DNA from: Akanthomyces muscarius
Taxonomy: Eukaryota > Ascomycota > Sordariomycetes > Hypocreales > Cordycipitaceae
Reading direction: 5' to 3'
Length of the DNA stretch: 64,000 bases
Assembly (NCBI RefSeq): GCF_028009165.1
Contig: NC_079243.1
Location: 3,410,001-3,474,000, forward strand
The notes under the pieces were generated by a model, which saw only the letters and a list, made by a program, of their open reading frames with translations, had not been told where the DNA came from and did not search any database. Both the position numbers and the translations under genes were made by a program. Shown in pieces: positions 10,761 to 23,406 of the stretch; the first letter of the stretch is position 1, and each line of letters starts with the position of its first letter.

Positions 10761-11632
10761 ATGTAATTACATACTCATTCCAATGTAAAATGAGTTTTGC
10801 TACTGACACTTCTGCAACAGGGAGGTTCTATTGGGCATCACCGGCAAGGACTTCACCATCATCGCGGCCTCCAAGGCGGCGATGAGGGGAGCCACGATTC
10901 TCAAGGCCTCGGATGACAAAACACGGGAGCTGAACAAAAACACCTTGCTGGCATTTTCTGGCGAAGCTGGCGATACAGGTAAGCCGTGTGCTGTTCCACA
11001 AGCTGACGCATTCTGTGTGAGCGCTCGAGGAAGCTGGTAACGATGCTGACCTGTCATGTCCTATCTGCAGTACAATTTGCCGAATATATCCAGCGCAACG
11101 CACAACTCTACTCGATGCGAAACGAGACAGATCTTTCCCCATCGGGTCTTGCACACTTCGTTCGCGGCGAGCTCGCATCAAGCCTGCGATCGCGAAAGCC
11201 TTACAATGTCAACCTCCTGATGGGCGGCGTTGATCCCATCACGGGCAAGCCGTCTCTGTACTGGATGGACTACCTTGCATCCATGGCCGAGGTTCCATAT
11301 GCTGCACACGGCTACGCACAGTATGTTTTGCCCGACGAGCACCAGAGTCAGGTGCCAAGCCAGCTCCGAGCAGCCATGGCTCCCCCAGCATACCCGGTTT
11401 GGAAAACAACGGCTGACAATGCTCCAATAGATACTACTGCCTCTCGATTCTCGACAAACATCATCATCCTGATATCAACCTTGGCCAGGGCATCAAGCTT
11501 TTAACGCTATGCACTGACGAGCTAAAAAGACGTTTACCGATCGACTTCAAGGGCATGGTTGTCAAGGCCATCAAGGCCGATGGAATCATAGACATACAAT
11601 TTGACGATGACAAGGTGGTCAAGTGCGCGTAA
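10761..11632 (+). CDS. PRE1: 20S proteasome subunit beta-4 (Pre1/PSMB2 type), start codon split by an intron
   Basis: Non-catalytic beta-type subunit of the 20S core. Exons 10761-10762, 10821-10978, 11071-11320 and 11431-11632 give 203 residues, the usual family length. Exon 1 in the coding sense is only AT; the G comes from the first base after the CAG acceptor at 10820, giving MEVLLGITGKDFTIIAASKA, the expected beta-4 N terminus. Intron 1 (10763-10820) has a GTAATT donor and a good TACTGAC branch. Intron 2 is 10979-11070 (GTAAGC...CAG) and intron 3 is 11321-11430 (GTATGT...TAG). Downstream landmarks are NLLMGGVDP, SLYWMDYLAS and YYCLSILDKHHHPD. No other in-frame ATG lies upstream in the second exon. 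Confidence 0.9.
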
Positions 11633-13583
11633 ACAATCCAGCAGAGCTCGGTCAAGGCGTCTCTTTCACATGTATAGCTAGGTAGAGCTGAGGAATTCCA
11701 AATGACATGACGAAGTGTCTGGCCAGTCGGTCTCAACCTTTTGCCCGCATGAACTGCACTGTGTAGGAATCAGGCCTCGGTTTCGCCCACTGAGATTTGA
11801 TCAGTGCGCAATCGTGCATGAAGCAGCTTTGGCGGCAAGAAACGGATTGCCGTCCCTATCGAGGGGTCCTGGTGGCGCGGAGACGTAAGGTAACCTTACA
11901 ATCGATGTCGAGTCATTATTCAGAGCAGGTTCCCGGTCCATGCCTGTTTCCAAATTCACCATCATTGGTACCTTGCTGCTGCTGGAAATTCAAGTCGAGA
12001 TCGAGGCACGACCGTTTCATGTCCACGTAACGAATTGAATAACTCCAGGAGCTGCTCCCAAAGTCTTGCTTGCTAAGGCTGGCTGACACAAGCCTGCTCG
12101 GCAATGCTTGTTTCCTCTCAAGGTTTCCCAGTCTTGGCTAAGCGATGTTACCATACTGAACAGCATAAACTGCTCTTCATCAAAATATCTTTTGCCAGTA
12201 CGGTGGTCGCCACAGCTTGGTACCTGCCGCGTCTACGGTGCAAAGTTCTTTTGGTCTGTAATTTCCCTTTATCCCGACGCAGTCTTAACTTTTGGCCACC
12301 ACCGTATCTAAGCGATGGACATCGCAGCACAATGGAATCGGCAGGACGCGATCAAAGCACTTGTTCTCAGTTGACAGAGGCAGCAACGGTACAAGATGAG
12401 ATGAGGCATAGTAGCACACTTCTGCGGATCTCCTGGCAAGTGCATGCATGAGACGGTACTCATTCGACGAGACGAGGGGCAAATAAAGTCGAACAATAAA
12501 TCATAATAATTACAAGTAGGGACAACCTCACTTGCGGCGCAATCATGCACGCCAGCCTCGGCTCAGCTCTGGAGTGTGGTGGCCGAGGCCTCCGCTGGCG
12601 CAGTATCAAACCCTAACTTCTCAGTATGTCGCAGTGTGAGCCTGGCGACTCTGGCCGCAACTGATGATTGTCCACCCTCCTGCACTAAAGCGGCTAGCTA
12701 ATAGGGTATCCGCCGCGACTAGGCAAGACGTCATTGCTGCGCAGCTTCCTGCCGAGGGGGACATGGTTTGGCTGCTGTGAGGCGCTGTACTGGTTAGATC
12801 ATCAAGAGCTCATCGGTCTGCGCCACTTCCGGCCGCGTAAGAACCTGCTAGGCCTGAATAGCGGCCGCAAGAATTCGGTATTAATCGCTCTGCGCCGGTG
12901 GTGGTGTTGGTAGACGTCCTGACGCCGCGGTGGAAATTGTTCCGTTTGTAATCCTGCTAAATAGTGGCTAGGTAGGTAGTTAGGCATGGCCCGCTGTCGC
13001 AACGCAGCATCATGGTAGAGCCATCGCCCTTCCTTCATGATCATCACCGATATTAAATCAGCTACTCGAGCGTCAACCCCATCGTCGCCACCCTCGAATT
13101 GTCCTCGACCTCGTTGCGCGGCTTGCTTCATTCCCTGCCTTTGCTGATAATCATCTTCCAACCGTCCACCATTTTGGCCTACCACTACCACCAGCCTGCC
13201 GTATCAGCCCTCCAGCCCTGGGCTGCTACATTATTCCCGCCGAAGTCAGTCCCTGGTCACTTTTTTGGCTTTGTTCCACCGTCCCACCGCGTGCTGGTGC
13301 CATGATGGGCTAACAGTACAACTAGCGCAGGTTAGTTGTTGCGCTGACCGCTTTCCCTCGGCCTGTCGACAGCTGTTGCGCCCTGCTGCTCATCAGCTCC
13401 CTCCCGCCCACTTACCTCACTGGAGGTATCAGTAGCTGCTGGCCTGCTCGCTGCCCCTCATCTTCAAAGAGCCCCCCTCCCGGTTGCCGCCAGACCAGGG
13501 GTAGAAAATAAAACCAAGCTTCCTGTAAAATAAATCCTCGCTCTTGCAAGGCAAATCATTGGGACAATTAGCCCATCTTCACA
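11633..13583. other. Intergenic between PRE1 and the oxysterol-binding protein gene
   Basis: Nearly 2 kb without a supportable gene. It holds the PRE1 3' region and the promoter and 5' leader of the next gene. A GGTAGGTAGTTAGG run is at about 12970. Short open frames here are unconvincing. Confidence 0.5.
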
Positions 13584-16500
13584 ATGTCGGACGCTGGCGA
13601 CAGGTATGTAACCCACGCAGGGCCGCTATAGCGCACATCTTCCCTCCCTTTCCCCTCGGTTACTTTGACTCTTCCCCTCTGTCAGTCCACATGCTTCATT
13701 CCTAGGCGCGTAGTGGACCAACCGGCCGCACCGCCAAGGTCCAGCTGGCTGCAACGTCGTCGTGGTCAATTGCCATCCCGCCTCTGCAATCTCTCCGCCC
13801 GCCACGTTCATCCGCTACCGTCCCGATCGCAGACTGACTCTTGTTCCCCTCCTGGCCTCATAGTACGCACAAGCGCTCCAGATCTTCGGCGGCCCTCGCC
13901 TTGCTCAGACGACGAGAAACCCGCGACGAAGAGTCGGGCTCCGACGACGCTCGCTCCACTGCCGGAGGTGCTGCATCTACGAAGCAGACCTCCAAGTCCT
14001 CGATCTTGCCCATTTCGCGCACCATTTCGCATACAAGCAGGCTCTCCTTGAGCAGAACACCATCCCAACAGCAACAATCTCAGCAGCAGCAGCAGCAGCA
14101 GCAGCACCCAGCGCCGCCCGTTATGAAGCCTACAGTCCCCGCACATGACAAGGGCCCCAGCCTCGAGCAGTCTGTTCGCAAGTTCCGAGTTGTCGAGGCA
14201 CTCCGCAACGGCGACACTGCCGCCATTTCAAAGATAGTTCGCGAGTCTGCCGACAGCGCCCATCGCCTCAGTGTTTCCTCCAATGCTACCTCCGCCACCA
14301 CTGCTCCGACCGCTCTCGAAGATACCACCGTTCTCCACCTTGCCCTCCAGTGCGCCGAGTTCCCCGTCATTGAATATGTCTTGTCCGATGGTGCTGGCAT
14401 GGTCGATGTCAACGCGCGTGACCGCGAGGGCAATACCCCTCTTCACGTTGCTGCTACTCATGGCCGCACGGCCGCCGTGAAGCTTCTCCTCGAGCAAAAG
14501 GACATTAACGAAGCCCTCGTTAACCTTCAGGGCAAGTTCCCTATCGATCTCGCCAAGAACCCTGAGATTTTCCAGCTTCTTCAGCTGTCGCGCTCGCTCT
14601 TTACCGACTCGAAAGTACGACAGGTCCAGGAGCTCATTGCCAAGGGAGACTACGACACCCTTGCGCAGGTCCTCGAGGAACCCCGTCTCAGAGCTGTGCT
14701 CGACATCAACAGCCCCGAATTTGTGTCTGAGCCCGCCACTCTGCAAACCGGCGGTACTCTTCTCCATGAAGCTGCACGCAAGAAAAATATTGCTCTCATA
14801 CAGGTTCTGCTTCTCCATGGCGCCGATCCCTTTCGCCGCGACCGCAAGGGCAAGCTCGCGCAATCAATTTCCCACGACGACGCAATCAAATCTATTCTCA
14901 AGAAGTCTCCCGCTGCCGTAGCTGCTCAACGCGGTATTCAAGAAAAGGCTGTTCTCGGTCAAGCTGCTACCCAAGGTGCCGCCACAGGTGCTGGCGGCGA
15001 ACTCATAGCTGGCAAGGAAGCCCGCGAGATGAAGGGTTATCTCAAGAAATGGACCAACTACCGCAAGGGCTACCAGCTGCGTTGGTTTGTCCTAGAGGAT
15101 GGCGTGCTGAGCTATTACAAGCACCAGGATGATGCAGGTTCCGCTTGCCGTGGCGCTATCAACATGCGCATCGCCCGACTTCACATGAGCCCTGATGAGA
15201 AGACCAAGTTCGAAATCATTGGAAAATCCTCTGTCAAATACACGCTCAAGGCCAACCACGAAGTCGAAGCTAAGCGTTGGTTCTGGGCTCTCAACAATTC
15301 GATCCAGTGGACCAAGGACCAAGCCAAGGAGGAAGAGAAGCAGACTGCCAGAAATGCCGAGATTCTCCGCCAGGCCAAGGCCGACCCTAATACGCTTTCT
15401 GTCCAGGAGTCACATAGCGAAAACGCTAGCATTTCCGACCGCCGTCTAAGCAGCTCGCATCTGCCGACGCGCTCAACCTCAAGCGCCAAGCTTTCCCCGC
15501 AAAAGAACGACCTCACGAGAGCCAGCACCACTGGTAGTGTCGACGAAGACGATGCCTTTGATGCTACTACCGATGGCGGGGCATCGCGTCTTCACGATGG
15601 GGCTGAAGTCATTCCTGGAGAGGAAGACGATGATGATTATGATGATCGTAGCATGCGCCAGGACCCCAGTGCGACCAAGGATGCTCTCAACATCACAGCA
15701 CAATCGGCCAAGCTCCAGCTCGAGACCATGACGGGTGTCCATAATGCTCTCATGACGGAGCTGTCACAGCGCCCTGCTACTTCGCTCTCCGACACAAAGG
15801 TCACACAGGCTCTTTCAACGTACGACGCTGCAATTCGCAGCTTGACGGGTCTTATCGGCGATCTCATGAGGATTTCCAAGGATCGTGACGCCTTCTGGAA
15901 GTACCGACTAGAGCGAGAGACCAACATGCGCCAGATGTGGGAAGAGAGCATGGCTCATGTTGCACGTGAACAGGAGATTCTTGAGGCCCGCGTAGACGAA
16001 TCGGAGAAAAAGCGTAAGATCACCAAGAAGGCCCTGCGCCAAGTCATGGAGGGCAGCACTCCTTTGGACGGGACACCTGTGTTAGAAAAAGCGCAAGAGG
16101 ATGTTCAAATTCCTCCCATGTCGCCGGGCAGCCGTGGCCTCAGGCGACAGAAGACGGCGCTCGATCAAGTTGCAGACTTTTCCGATTCAGACTCGGATGA
16201 TGGAGATGAATTCTTTGATGCGGTGGACTCTGGTGAAGTTGAGGTCACCGAACTCCCCGAGTCGCAGCCTACCGAGCCGCAAGCCGTAGTTTCGTCGTCG
16301 ATGGATCTTACCCCCTCGTTTCGTGGTTACGAGAATGGTATCCGACACCGACTCAAGATGGACGCCGATGACCGTCCTAAGATCTCTCTCTGGGTTAGTT
16401 TTTTGCACAATCGGGGTGATGATAGCCTAACACTTCGCAGGGTATTCTCAAATCGATGATCGGCAAGGATATGACCAAGATGACCCTGCCCGTATCCTTC

Positions 16501-17655
16501 AACGAGCCTACTTCCCTACTGTACCGATGCGGTGAAGATATGGAGTATTCCGACCTGCTCGATATGGCCGCCTCTCGACCCGACTCACTGGAGCGGCTGA
16601 TCTATGTCGCTGCCTTTGCAGCCAGTGAATACGCCTCTAGTATTGGTCGTGTTGCCAAGCCATTCAACCCCCTTCTTGGAGAAACTTTTGAATACGTTCG
16701 TCCCGACAAGAACTACCGCTTCTTCACAGAGCAGGTCAGCCACCACCCGCCGATTGGTGCTGCTTGGGCCGAGTCTCCTAATTGGACCTACTGGGGAGAG
16801 TCCAACGTCAAGTCGAAATTTTACGGCAAGTCCTTTGACGTTGCGCACTTGGGTACTTGGTTCCTCAGAATCAGACCAACCAACGGCGGCAAGGAAGATT
16901 TCTACTCGTGGAAGAAGGTCACGTCGTCTGTCATCGGTATCATTACCGGCAACCCTACTATTGACCACTACGGTACCATGGAAGTGAAGAACTGGACTAC
17001 TGGCGAAGTTGCGATGCTCGAGATGAAGCCTCGCGGTTGGAAGGTGTCGAGCGCGTATCAGGTTGCCGGCAAGGTTATGGATTCGGATGGTGGAGTGCGC
17101 TTCAGCATGGGCGGTCGCTGGAACTCGAAACTCTATGCACGCCTGACACCGGGCTACGAAGCCAACCTTGACGCTTCAGGAAAGGGAAACAGCGATGAGA
17201 AAGTGCACAGCGGCGGTATGACGGACCCTAACCGGGCCTACCTGGTGTGGCAAGCGAATGAACGACCTACTGGAATCCCGTTCAACCTGACGCCATTTGT
17301 TCTAACGTTCAACCACATTGACGACAAGCTCAAGCAGTGGATTGCGCCGACGGACTCGCGACTAAGACCCGATCAGCGTGCTATGGAGGATGGTGAGTAC
17401 GATCTTGCGGCGACGGAGAAGAACCGACTGGAAGAGAATCAGCGCGCGCGCCGGCGTAAGCGGGAGGATGCGGGCGACCACTTTACGCCGGCGTGGTTTA
17501 GCAGAGCGCGTTGCGAGGTGACGGGTGAGCAGTACTGGCAGTTCAACCACAAGTACTGGAAGCAGCGTGAAAAGGCTGGGCCTGAGGGTGACGCGAACGT
17601 GTGGGCTGGCCTGGAGCCCATCTTTCAGGATGAAGCAGCTACAGAAAATGAGTAG
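13584..17655 (+). CDS. Oxysterol-binding protein, Osh1/Osh2 type (ankyrin-PH-FFAT-ORD)
   Basis: Lipid-transfer protein at ER-membrane contact sites. Exons 13584-13603, 13864-16393 and 16441-17655 give 1254 residues. The first exon encodes only MSDAGD plus two bases, before a 260 bp intron; the other intron is 47 bp. Domains in order: a polyglutamine run from a CAG tract; ankyrin repeats (for example DREGNTPLHVAATHGRTAAV and the GGTLLHEAARKKN repeat); a PH domain at about residues 395-490; coiled-coil-like linker; an acidic-flanked FFAT motif (DEFFDAVDS, about residue 789) for VAP binding; and the C-terminal ORD with the signature EQVSHHPP near residue 948. This order matches yeast Osh1/Osh2. 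Start choice rests on exact phase between the tiny exon and exon 2. Confidence 0.93.
14068..14107 (+). repeat. CAG/CAA microsatellite encoding polyglutamine
   Basis: CAACAGCAACAATCT followed by about nine CAG units inside the oxysterol-binding protein gene. It encodes a Gln run likely to vary in length between strains. Confidence 0.85.
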
Positions 17656-18788
17656 GGATAGCAGTAGCGCTAGAGAAGCTAGAGTGTCGAGCATGTGAAG
17701 GGTACAGTACACAGCAGATGAAGTCGATGGCTATTAATAAAACTGCTTGCAAACAAAGCTACTGCTGGCTGGTTCTTGGACCTGCATGCGATTTACAATG
17801 AAGATGCTGGTACGGATATACGACAGCCACCCATGGCCTTCCAGAGGCAGTCAAGCCTTCCGCGGACGGGACCTAGCGCAAATCCTGCGGAGAGTGCCGC
17901 ACAATGAACAAGACGGGGCCAATACGCTACGGAGCGAGTGATGCTAGGGTGTCTTTTTATCCGCCCTAGTTCCAAGATAATGGGCAGTTGCTAATCTGGT
18001 GTCTGGCCAGTCACGTACAGGATCTAGGTACCCGTGCGGCCTTGGGTTCTGGAGCGGCGAGAACGGACTTTTTAGAAGGGGGTTTTTCAAGTGAGCATGG
18101 CTACGGGGCTTTACCTATTAGGTAACTAGTGACAGGCGCTGGCTGGGTAAGTGTAGCATCCGCTGTGACGCAAGTTGGGAAAAAAGTCCGGGGAACAGCA
18201 CTAAAAAGGGGACCGCATTCCCAAGGGCGCGTTGATGATTAGTTAACCTGGCACCCTGGGCAGTTATTAGGTAGTTACCAGTAGTTAACTAGTTTGTTGG
18301 CGGCCCCGCCTGGAGCCGAGGGAGACGAGGCAAAGCTGCCGACAAGGCCGGTTCTGACAGCCTTTGTTGGCGTCGCTAATCATCATTAACGTAGTCGTGA
18401 CCCGGTCAGCCATCGGCGAGACGTCTCTCTCAGTCTCCGTACTGTGTGCCTCGGTTAAATCGCCATGGCGGCATTGCTGATTGACCCCAAAAAGCTCGGC
18501 CCGCCCAAATTTCATCATCCCATTTTCGACTTGTTCCTCTTTCCCTGATTCAACCTTTTTTGCTCCTCCACAATACGTCAACACGCAGCATTCGATTCTG
18601 TGCTGGGCCTTTATTAACCTTTTTTTTTTGTCAACCTCAGCCCAACCAATCGTTGCTTCGGCATTACAACTTTCGCCTGCACGACAAGCGACGACGACGA
18701 CGACGACGACGACGAGTACTACTACTACTCAAAACAGGAAGAGAGAAGAAAAAAAAAGGAAAAATAAAGCACATACGTAGCCAAAGCA
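17656..18788. other. Intergenic, 3' end of OSH gene and promoter/5' leader of thioesterase
   Basis: No supportable gene. Several AGGTA/TACCT elements (about 18025, 18113-18125, 18268-18280) occur, and a trinucleotide microsatellite lies close to the next start codon. Confidence 0.5.
18681..18730 (+). repeat. Trinucleotide microsatellite (CGA)n followed by (CTA)n
   Basis: An uninterrupted run of about eleven ACG/CGA triplets passes into a short ACT/CTA run. It lies in the presumed 5' leader of the thioesterase gene, 60-110 bp before the ATG. Confidence 0.85.
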
Positions 18789-19956
18789 ATGCCCGACACG
18801 AAACCTCCGTGGGACGAGCGGACGACGCTGCTTCGGCCGCCGCCACCGGATCCGAACAAGGCGCCGATTGAAAACGTGCTGGAAGTGACGGAGCTGGCAG
18901 TTCTCGGACCTGTACGTGCCCGTGGCCCTTGCCGAGCCGCCCAATCCCACCACGATGCGCATCAATTGCGATGGATAGCTTTCCCCGCGTGCTAACCACT
19001 CGTTGCAACTTCTACAGGACATCTTTACCAACGCGCGCGAGCCCTGGCACCCACCTGGCGCGCGGGGCATCTACGGCGGCTCCGTCATCGCGCAGTGCCT
19101 CGCGTCGGCACAAAAGACGGTGCCGGCCGACTTTCTCGTGCACTCGTGCCACTGCTACTTCCTGCTGGCGGGCTCGGGGACGACGCCGATTCTGTTCCAC
19201 GTGGAGCGCGTGCGGGACGGGCGATCGTTTGCGACGCGGACGGTGCAGGCGCGCCAGCGCGGACGGTGCATCTTCACGACGACGATTTCGTTTACGCGCG
19301 AGGGCAGCGCCGGGGAGGGCCAGGTGCACCACGCGGCGACGCTGCCGGCGGGGGTGGCGCCGCCGCCCGAGGACTGGGACGGCGAGGCCAAGTGGGAGAA
19401 GCACAGCCCGGTGCAGTCGCTGACGGTGGCGCGCAGCGCGCAGCACGACACGGGCGCCATGGACCAGCGGCGGCACATGCGGTGGTCGCGCATGCGCGGC
19501 GCCATCTCGCCCGCGGGCGGGCACCAGGCGCACCTCAACGCGCTGGCGTACATGTCGGACAGCTGGTTCATCGGGACCGTGTCGCGGCTGCACCAGCTGT
19601 GGCGCATGCCGTTTGCGCCGGCCGACGTGCCGGACCTGCCGGACAATGTGCGCGCGCAGGTCGAAAACATACTCGAGAGCGACGGCTTCAGCGGCGACGA
19701 CGTGGCCGCGTGGGAGCGCCAGCCCAAGCTCGGCATGATGGTCAGCCTCGACCACAGCATCTACTTCCACGAGCCCAAGAGGGTCCAGGCCGACGAGTGG
19801 ATGCTGAGCGAGATGCAGAGCCCGTGGAGCGGCGACGGCCGCGGCTTCGTGGTGCAAAAGATTTTCGCAAAGGACGGGACGCTGCTGGCGAGCTGCATGC
19901 AAGAGGGCGTCGTGAGGCTGGACAACAAGGGCCGGGAAAAGGCGGCCAAGATGTAG
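18789..19956 (+). CDS. Acyl-CoA thioesterase II (peroxisomal type)
   Basis: Hydrolyses acyl-CoA to free acid and CoA; family members act in peroxisomal beta-oxidation. Exons 18789-18911 and 19018-19956; the intron has a GTACGT donor, GCTAAC branch and CAG acceptor, phase 0. The product is 353 residues, the usual size for the double hot-dog TesB/ACOT8 family. Landmarks are RGIYGGSVIAQCL in the first hot-dog, the ALAYMSDSWFIGTV block with a candidate catalytic Asp, and the SLDHSIYFHEP block in the second. The C terminus is AKM, a non-canonical peroxisomal targeting signal. Codon use is strongly GC3-biased, which also opens a long meaningless frame on the opposite strand. Confidence 0.9.
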
Positions 19957-21538
19957 AACGGCGGCGGCGGAGATTATGGGGATAGATGCGGGACAATGGG
20001 GTGGGAGCCTTTTTTTATTTTGCTTTGTTACCGAGCAGCATATTGCATAGATGATGTATATCATAATACAGCCACATATAACTTGTGAGTACTGGTAATG
20101 CAACGACGTCGTATGGGTCGCGTAATTTGCTGCGTGGGGTTGACGGAGTTGACGGGGAGTTGTCACGTCCGCATTCAGCACAATGACAACATTCTGCTCT
20201 GTTCAACAACATGAGCTGAGCCGCGCAAGGAACGCACCAGGCATTTTCCATGTGGCTGCCCTGTATGACGGAGCTTTGCGTTACGACTTGGCACCAAAAA
20301 GAATGCGTTTGACGGTAGACGTCACTTCTCGACAGTCTTGTATCAACCAACTAGAACGGCGGACAAGTAAGAAGCCATCGGCCGCCAACAGACAAGCCGG
20401 GCCATGCTCGAGATGAGTGCACCCAGCAGACCTGCGCTCACCGTCGGTCCCAGCCTTATGAAAAGGCGTCCTCGATCGGTCATGACTCAAACATCAATAC
20501 TGTACGGATATCAGTAGATTGATGCAGGAAATAGTGTCAAAACAAATGAGCTATCCCTGCAGGCTTGGCCAATAGTCCAACGGCCTGTAGCACGGTGTGT
20601 GACTCTTTTCTCTCTTTCCTTCTTTCTTCCCTTCAGAAACGGAGCAACTACTGGAAATTAGCAGTCAAACGCCTGTAATAGCACGGGCGTCAGCCTTGTT
20701 GGGGCGGGGCGTAGGCTTGGGGCGCACGGCACAGTGGACTCGCACAATTCTGGAGTACGCAAGAACAAGACTCAGACGATGCCTTGCCCCTGGAGCGAGT
20801 TGTTAAACAAGGGGCTGCTTGGAGGTTCGGCCCGAGTGCATACCTAGGTATGCCTCATGCTTGGGCCTCAAGATGGCATCATTGGAGCTCGTTTCAATTC
20901 GTGCGTTTTGGCTCGTTCTGTGACGGCTGATGCGTGCAACTGAATCGTTGTCGAATGTCTCGTTGGCCGTGTCTGATCTACTGGTGCGTGTGCTTACCGC
21001 ACTGTAAAGCCAACTCTATTTTAGCGCCTGCACTCGGTGGCGAGTCAATGACCCTTTGTCGACATGTCCCACTGGCTGATGCGGGCTAATATTAGCAGCC
21101 GGCCTTGGCGCTCTCTCCGTAGGCGTGCACATTTCCCCCATGTCAATGCCATTACGGAGTACTCTGTAGGCCAAAAAAAAAAAAAAAAAACCGACACGAT
21201 GAGAAACAAACATCATGACTGTTCAATCAGCCACGCACCATTGGATGGAATCAGGCAACGCGGGGGCCATGTATACCTCGGGCGGTGATCAGTCTGACTC
21301 GCCAAGCAGCACTGCCACCAGCTCATCGCGTCAGATGAGGCTTCCACAACTGGGCCAAGCTCGCGTCCTCGCCCAACTGGCAGGCAGCGCCAGCAGCTAG
21401 CGGCTCGGCAGCGGCGTCGATTATCCACTGTAGGGCAGCCTAGTCGCCCCAAGCTTCCAGGTAGTTAGCAGCAGCGCTGGACGACGCTAATTCCCAAGTG
21501 CCCGCTCACGCCTCCTGCCTGTTGTTCAACCCGCCTCA

Positions 21539-21584
21539 ACGCCCTGTAACGCCCCTGCGACGCCCCTGCAACGCTCCTGTTGCC
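21539..21584 (+). repeat. Short degenerate ACGCCCCTG minisatellite
   Basis: Four tandem 10-11 bp units close to AACGCCCCTGC lie about 220-270 bp before the protease start codon. Confidence 0.65.
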
Positions 21585-21720
21585 TGCCTCACTCGGTGGA
21601 CCCAAAACCAGCCTCGTAGCGCCCGGCTCAGCCTAAAGATTGCCTAAATACTGCTACCTACGCACGCCACCAGCCTGCCCGCGCTCTCTTGGCCTTTCCT
21701 TCTTCCCCCATCAGCAGCAT

Positions 21721-21727
21721 TATATAT
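21721..21727 (+). promoter_or_regulatory. TATA box of the aspartyl protease gene
   Basis: TATATAT sits 81 bp upstream of the ATG at 21808, a plausible position for a fungal core promoter. Confidence 0.5.
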
Positions 21728-21807
21728 CACCAATTCCCTTGCTCCGGGCCCAGCTAGACGCAGCCGTTTTCCGAGACACACAGACGGCGCATCTGCTGCA
21801 CATCACC

Positions 21808-23406
21808 ATGCGCGACATCCTCGCCCTCTCTGCCATGCTGGGCCTCGCCTCAGCCGGCACCGTCAGCGTCGACATCCACAAGCAGATCAACGCCGAGCTC
21901 TACGACGCTCTCAAAATTCACCGACGGACCGGCGACCCAATCATCGACCTACAGGCCATCAACAACGTTACCGGAGGCGGCTACTATGCTGACCTGGGCA
22001 TTGGCACCCCCAAGCAGGTTCTGACCTTTCATCTCGACACCGGCTCTAGCGATACTTGGGTCAACCAAAAAGGCAACAACTTTTGCAGATACGGCAGCCC
22101 TGAGCTGCAGCTGCCCCCCTCTTGCCTGAAGCAGTGTACGTCCAATTTCCGAACCAATTGCCCAACCTCCCAGGAGGGTCAATTGACTTTTTGCTCTCAT
22201 GGCTAACAGCATACATGCAGTCGATCCTGACGCCAGCTCCACCTTTGAGACGACCATCAGAGGCGGCTTCAAAATTAGCTACCTAGATGGCAGCCAGTCC
22301 TCTGGCGATTACTTCAACGACACAGTCACCATTGGCGACATGACCATCACGCAACAGCAGCTCGGTCTCGCCAAGAAGAGCAGCAGCGCAACCGGCCTCA
22401 TGGGTCTTGGTATGAGCGTCGGCGTCGCTGCCAAGAAGGAGTATCCTACCATTATCGACAACCTCGTCTCCCAGGGCTACATTGATACCGCCGCCTTTAG
22501 CCTCTACCTCGACTCTGTCACCGAGAGCCACGGCACCTTCCTTTTTGGTGGCATTGACACCAAAAAATACATTGGAGACCTCGCCACGCTGCCTCTTGTC
22601 GCCGACGACATCCATGGGTCCGACAACGTCACCTCGTACGCTGTCGACCTCACCGGCTTCTCCGTCGATGGTGTCTCCCTCCCTAGCCTCAAGACCAAAG
22701 CCATTCTCGATACCGGCGCCACTCTTGTCCTGCTCCCCGGTCGCGTTGTCACTCCCATCTACACCAAGCTTGGCGTCGTCTCCGTCACAGGCATCGCTAC
22801 GCCCTTTATTGACTGCAGCGGCTCTACCAAGAAGGATGGCAAGGACAACCTTACCAAGACCAAATTCAACTTTGAATTCAACGGCAAGACTATTTCCGTC
22901 CCTCTCAAGGAAATGATTGTCAACTCCTTTGACGACCACCAGGATATCTTCAAGAGCCCTCTCCTCAAGAGCCAGTTCAAGGATTTCGGCAAGGTTTGCA
23001 TGTTCGGCATTGCCAATGCCGACGACTACAAGACCCAGGAGCCCGACCCTCTCGGCAGCAGCGGCGGCTCCTCCAACGAGCCCGAGTACGCTCTTCTCGG
23101 CGACACCTTCTTGCGCTCGGCCTATGTCGTCTACGATTTGGCCCGCCAGGAGGTGGCCATCGCCCAGTCGTACCCCAAGTCTAACGAGACCAACATTGTT
23201 ACGCTGAAGGCCAACAGCACTATCCCTTCCATCAAGGGCATGGATGGTAAGTCTCCTGCCAAATTCGAGATATGGAATCCACCTGCTGACTCTATCTAGC
23301 TCCTGCCGAGGATACTGCCGCCAGCGCTGCTGGCCTTGTCCGAGCCCCCTCAACTGCGGCCGCCGCTGCCCTGGCTGTTGTCGCCGCCGCGGTCTTTGCT
23401 ATGTAA
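21808..23406 (+). CDS. GPI-anchored aspartyl protease (yapsin-like, A1 family)
   Basis: Secreted pepsin-fold protease, probably held at the plasma membrane or wall. Exons 21808-22135, 22221-23246 and 23300-23406; introns begin GTACGT and GTAAGT and end CAG and TAG. The 486-residue product starts with a signal peptide (MRDILALSAMLGLASA) and a short pro-region. Catalytic Asp residues are D77 in DTGSS and D273 in DTGAT. The YADLGIGTPKQ and ALLGDTFLRSAYVVYD blocks are family hallmarks. Several N-glycosylation sequons are present. The last exon adds an Ala/Val-rich hydrophobic tail after a small-residue stretch, the form of a GPI-attachment signal; without the last intron the protein would lack it. 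The ATG is the first that gives a signal peptide. Confidence 0.9.

Larger units (their letters stand above)
19957..21807. other. Intergenic between thioesterase and aspartyl protease genes
   Basis: About 1.85 kb with no supportable gene. It contains an 18-20 base A-tract near 21172-21190, a GC-rich minisatellite before the protease gene and a TATA box. Confidence 0.5.

Noticed and set aside
12802..13191. 129-residue minus-strand frame before the oxysterol-binding protein gene
   Set aside because: No domain, Gln/Arg-rich, lies in the likely promoter and leader of the plus-strand gene.
19012..20181. 389-residue open frame opposite the thioesterase gene
   Set aside because: It mirrors a GC3-saturated coding region, is rich in Arg/His/Ala/Val in a shadow pattern, and lacks any domain. 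The sense strand has a clear gene.
22283..23353. 356-residue open frame opposite the aspartyl protease
   Set aside because: Gly/Val/Asp-rich shadow of the protease exons; no conserved motif.
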